A stretch of 34,966 bases of DNA from Pyxidicoccus fallax (lineage in GTDB: Bacteria; Myxococcota; Myxococcia; Myxococcales; Myxococcaceae), in the NCBI RefSeq assembly GCF_012933655.1, contig NZ_JABBJJ010000108.1, forward strand, positions 1-34,966, written 5' to 3'. Positions 32,971 through 34,966 of this stretch are shown in pieces; positions within the stretch are counted from its first letter, which is position 1; each line of letters opens with the position of its first letter. The notes below the pieces were generated by a model. It did not search any database. It was not told where the DNA came from and worked only from the letters and a program-made list of their open reading frames with translations. The position numbers and the translations under genes are program-made.

Positions 32971-33585
32971 ATGGCTACCATCAAGGTGATTCGGACTCAG
33001 CACCAAGTCAGTGCACGGCTAGTGAGGAGCTACTTCGAACTCCGCAGCAACATGCGCATCCCGGACCGCTGGGTCTTGAACAGCCCCATTGATGAACACG
33101 GCCGGGAGGTGGACCCCTGGCAGTTCAACGAGGGCCGGCGCCTCGACCTGGACGCGCGGCTGCGCCTGCGCGTCGCACTCCCCGGGCGGGAGCTCGACTT
33201 CAGCCTCACAGGCCTTGGCATCGTGGTTGTGCACGAACGTGTCGCGCGAGTTCTAGAGCGCATGGGCGTCCGAGACGTGCAACTCATTCCCGTCGAGGTG
33301 GAGGGATGCAGCAGCGCGTACTTCATCCTCAGCGTCCTGAGCACCATCCGGTGCATCGATGACGCCCGATGCGAGGAAGTGCAGCACTGGAAGCCCGAGG
33401 ATGGCCAGCCTGAGAAAGTCGGTGAGTATCGAGTCGTTGCCGGCATGCGCATCGATCCAACGCGAGTAGGAGACGCCCACCTCTTCCGCCCATGGGGTTG
33501 GTCAGTGGCACTCATCGTTTCCGACGAACTCAAGCGTGCCCTCGAGCACGAAGGCATCACGGGCACACGATTCATCGAGGTTTGA
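32971..33585 (+). CDS. imm11-type (DUF1629) protein, orphan immunity candidate
   Basis: A soluble protein of up to 204 aa that matches the imm11-type pattern as I know it: SYFELRSN...IPDRWVLNSP, LDFSLTGLGIVVVHERVARVLE, DVQLIPVEVEG, RCIDDARCEEVQ, VGEYRVVAGMRIDPTRVG, LFRPWGWSVALIVSDELKRALE and TGTRFIEV. These proteins are immunity factors for polymorphic toxins. No toxin gene adjoins it here: upstream is the divergent DUF2381 gene. The start is uncertain: ATG 32917 has a GGGGG site but sits on the opposite gene's start codon, ATG 32971 lacks one, and GTG 33022 would begin right before the family's YFEL. Confidence 0.78.
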   Translation: MATIKVIRTQHQVSARLVRSYFELRSNMRIPDRWVLNSPIDEHGREVDPWQFNEGRRLDLDARLRLRVALPGRELDFSLTGLGIVVVHERVARVLERMGVRDVQLIPVEVEGCSSAYFILSVLSTIRCIDDARCEEVQHWKPEDGQPEKVGEYRVVAGMRIDPTRVGDAHLFRPWGWSVALIVSDELKRALEHEGITGTRFIEV

Positions 33586-33613
33586 CGGCACTGAAACGAG
33601 GGGCCCCCGCCAC

Positions 33614-34192
33614 TCACACCGCCAGCTCTTCGCGAGCCTCGGGCTCCTCCTCCCGCACCCCGAGCCTCAGCAGCTCGGAGTAATGCGCGAGGCGCTGCCG
33701 GAAGCGGCGCTCGCTGCGCCCCCAGAACAGGAGGATGGAGCGAGACACGTCCTCGCCATGGCAGAGATAGATGCCGTACTCGTCCTTGCCGCCGAGCCAG
33801 TTCGGATGGTGGCGGTGTTCGATGCTCAGGCCGATGTAGTGCGACATGGGCTCGGTCCACGTCTGGCCTCGCAGGGCCCCGGCGCCGCGCTGCCGCACCT
33901 CCTCGGACGTCACCTCCACCTGCAGTCGCGTCAGCACACAGGCGAGGGTGCCGCCCACTCCGAGAAACCCACCACACCCGACGAGGACGAGCCACCACCA
34001 GGTCGTGAGGACCTCCGAGAGAGGCACCTTCTGGTCCAGCACGAAGGCCACCGGCAGCACGCAGAACAACGCGAGCACCAGCAGCGGGTAGACCACCTCG
34101 CCCAGCCAGGGCCGCCACGTGAAGCGCAGCGGCAGGTGGCGGCCCATGTCGACACTCGGCTGGGTGTTGGAACTCACCTCGAGGAATCGCAT
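33614..34192 (-). CDS. Two-TM membrane protein of unknown function
   Basis: A 192-aa protein. Two hydrophobic segments (about 31-50, LLVLALFCVLPVAFVL, and about 62-85, WWWLVLVGCGGFLGVGG) are followed by a cytoplasmic domain with VEVTSEEVRQRG, MSHYIGLSIEHRHHPN, EYGIYLCHGEDVSRSILLF and an arginine-rich helix, reminiscent of PH-like domains that follow paired TM helices. The ATG at 34192 is preceded by GGGGAGG at 8-base spacing, so I prefer it to in-frame ATGs at 34213 and 34246, which lack ribosome sites. I do not recognise the family. Confidence 0.65.
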   Translation of the reverse strand: MRFLEVSSNTQPSVDMGRHLPLRFTWRPWLGEVVYPLLVLALFCVLPVAFVLDQKVPLSEVLTTWWWLVLVGCGGFLGVGGTLACVLTRLQVEVTSEEVRQRGAGALRGQTWTEPMSHYIGLSIEHRHHPNWLGGKDEYGIYLCHGEDVSRSILLFWGRSERRFRQRLAHYSELLRLGVREEEPEAREELAV

Positions 34193-34412
34193 CGGTGGTG
34201 CCTCCCCATGCATTCGAGTGAAGACCGGGCTCTCCGGGATGACCATGATGCCACGTTTTGGCCACTTCCTGGATGGACCCCAGGTGGGATGTGAAGAACT
34301 GAAGCCTTGGGCCATCCGCACGCACGCCCGGTGGGGCCCGCGCGTCCCACCCACGAGGATGCCCGCGGGGGACTGGCCTCCGGAGGTGGGCTCTGGAAAG
34401 AATGCGCGCCCC

Positions 34413-34966
34413 ATGAGCAACGAGCGCGTCATCTTCAGCAACACGGTGGACAGCCTGTACCGCAGGACGCTCGACGGAGCCCTGACACCGGAGCTGCGCG
34501 CCCGGCTGAAGGCGCTCGGCATGGACCTCGACGCGCCCCTGCTCGCCGCCTACCCCCATGCCGTCTGGGTCCAGTGCCTGGATGAAACCGGCCGCGCCCT
34601 CTACCCCGACCTCCCCCTCGACGAGGCCCGGCGCCAGCTCGCCCGGCGCATGATTGAAGGCTACGCGCAGACGGTCATGGGCGCCGCCGTGCTCGCCATG
34701 GCCCGCGTGCTCGGCCCCATGCGCTCGCTGGCCCGGATGACGCACAACTTCCGCAGCGGCAACAACTTCACCGAGACACGCCTCACCCCCGTGGGGCCCA
34801 CCGCCGCCGACCTCTGGTTCAACGAGCCCGAGGCCACCGAGGGCTTCGTCGAGGGCGTCCTCGAGGAGGGCCTCCACCGCATCGGCGTGCGCGGCCTCAC
34901 CCTCACCCGCACCCGCCAGGGCCCCGAGTCCTGCACCTACCGCGTCCAGTGGGACGACCCCTCCGC
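34413..34966 (+). CDS. DUF2378 (TIGR02265) family protein, 3' end outside window
   Basis: The first 184 codons of a gene that runs off the window end. MSNERVIFSNTVDSLYRR, ELRARLKALGMDL, VWVQCLDETGRALYPD, and RRMIEGYAQTVMGAAVLAMARVLGP match the Myxococcus-specific DUF2378 family, whose members are about 180-200 aa and of unknown role. RMTHNFRSGNNFTETRLTPVGPTAADLWFNE is the second conserved block. Little more than the C-terminal tip should be missing. It is divergent from the two-TM gene across 220 bp, where I saw no clear promoter. Confidence 0.82.
   Translation, partial: MSNERVIFSNTVDSLYRRTLDGALTPELRARLKALGMDLDAPLLAAYPHAVWVQCLDETGRALYPDLPLDEARRQLARRMIEGYAQTVMGAAVLAMARVLGPMRSLARMTHNFRSGNNFTETRLTPVGPTAADLWFNEPEATEGFVEGVLEEGLHRIGVRGLTLTRTRQGPESCTYRVQWDDPS

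Noticed and set aside
1-34966. CRISPR array, tRNA, rRNA, insertion sequence or prophage
   Set aside because: Looked for regularly spaced repeats, tRNA-like cloverleaf ends, transposase motifs and terminal inverted repeats and found none that hold up.

Overview
The window is about 35 kb of very GC-rich, gene-dense chromosomal DNA from a myxobacterium, most likely Myxococcaceae (Myxococcus, Corallococcus or Pyxidicoccus type). The evidence is a strong third-position G/C preference plus lineage-typical families: a SitA-like lipoprotein toxin with DUF2019 immunity genes, a DUF2381 protein, a DUF2378 protein, an imm11-type protein, many small lipoproteins and a sigma-54 promoter. I saw no rRNA or tRNA gene, CRISPR array, insertion sequence or phage gene. 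No gene-free stretch exceeds 300 bases; the longest are 14607-14891 (regulatory leader) and 18050-18320 (divergent promoter region with nothing else recognised).

Layout. 1-1.7 kb: alpha/beta hydrolase and the N-degron leucyltransferase bpt. 1.8-6.0 kb: a sigma-54-type promoter and an 86-residue acidic protein, then a GT2 glycosyltransferase overlapping a fold-III PLP decarboxylase, converging on an ATP-grasp ligase; this could be a small biosynthetic locus. 6.2-9.6 kb: methyltransferase-like protein, zinc-ribbon/HExxH membrane protein, metallo-beta-lactamase-fold protein. 9.7-12.1 kb: a polymorphic-toxin locus on the minus strand, where a SitA-like lipoprotein with an HNH-type nuclease tail is followed by three DUF2019 immunity genes (one frameshifted) and a displaced second toxin tip, all with overlapping stop/start codons. 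12.3-14.6 kb: OPT-family transporter and a Cys-rich lipoprotein.

14.6-16.1 kb holds what I consider the best regulatory find: a truncated threonyl-tRNA synthetase preceded by an undescribed-looking transcription attenuator, with a short leader peptide carrying six consecutive Thr codons (a seventh follows) and mutually exclusive hairpins. 16.1-24.7 kb: small secreted protein, collagen-like lipoprotein, DUF763 protein, CBS protein, msrB and full-length purL. 24.8-31.4 kb: a minus-strand run of an HxxxDG acyltransferase-like protein, a diiron-type metal hydrolase, a zinc phospholipase C/S1-P1-like secreted protein and a multi-pass membrane protein, preceded by a DUF2079 membrane protein. 31.5-35 kb: lipoprotein plus DUF2381 pair, an orphan imm11-type gene, a two-TM protein and the start of a DUF2378 gene cut by the window end.

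Functional calls are by motif recognition from the translated sequence; no database search or folding program was run.
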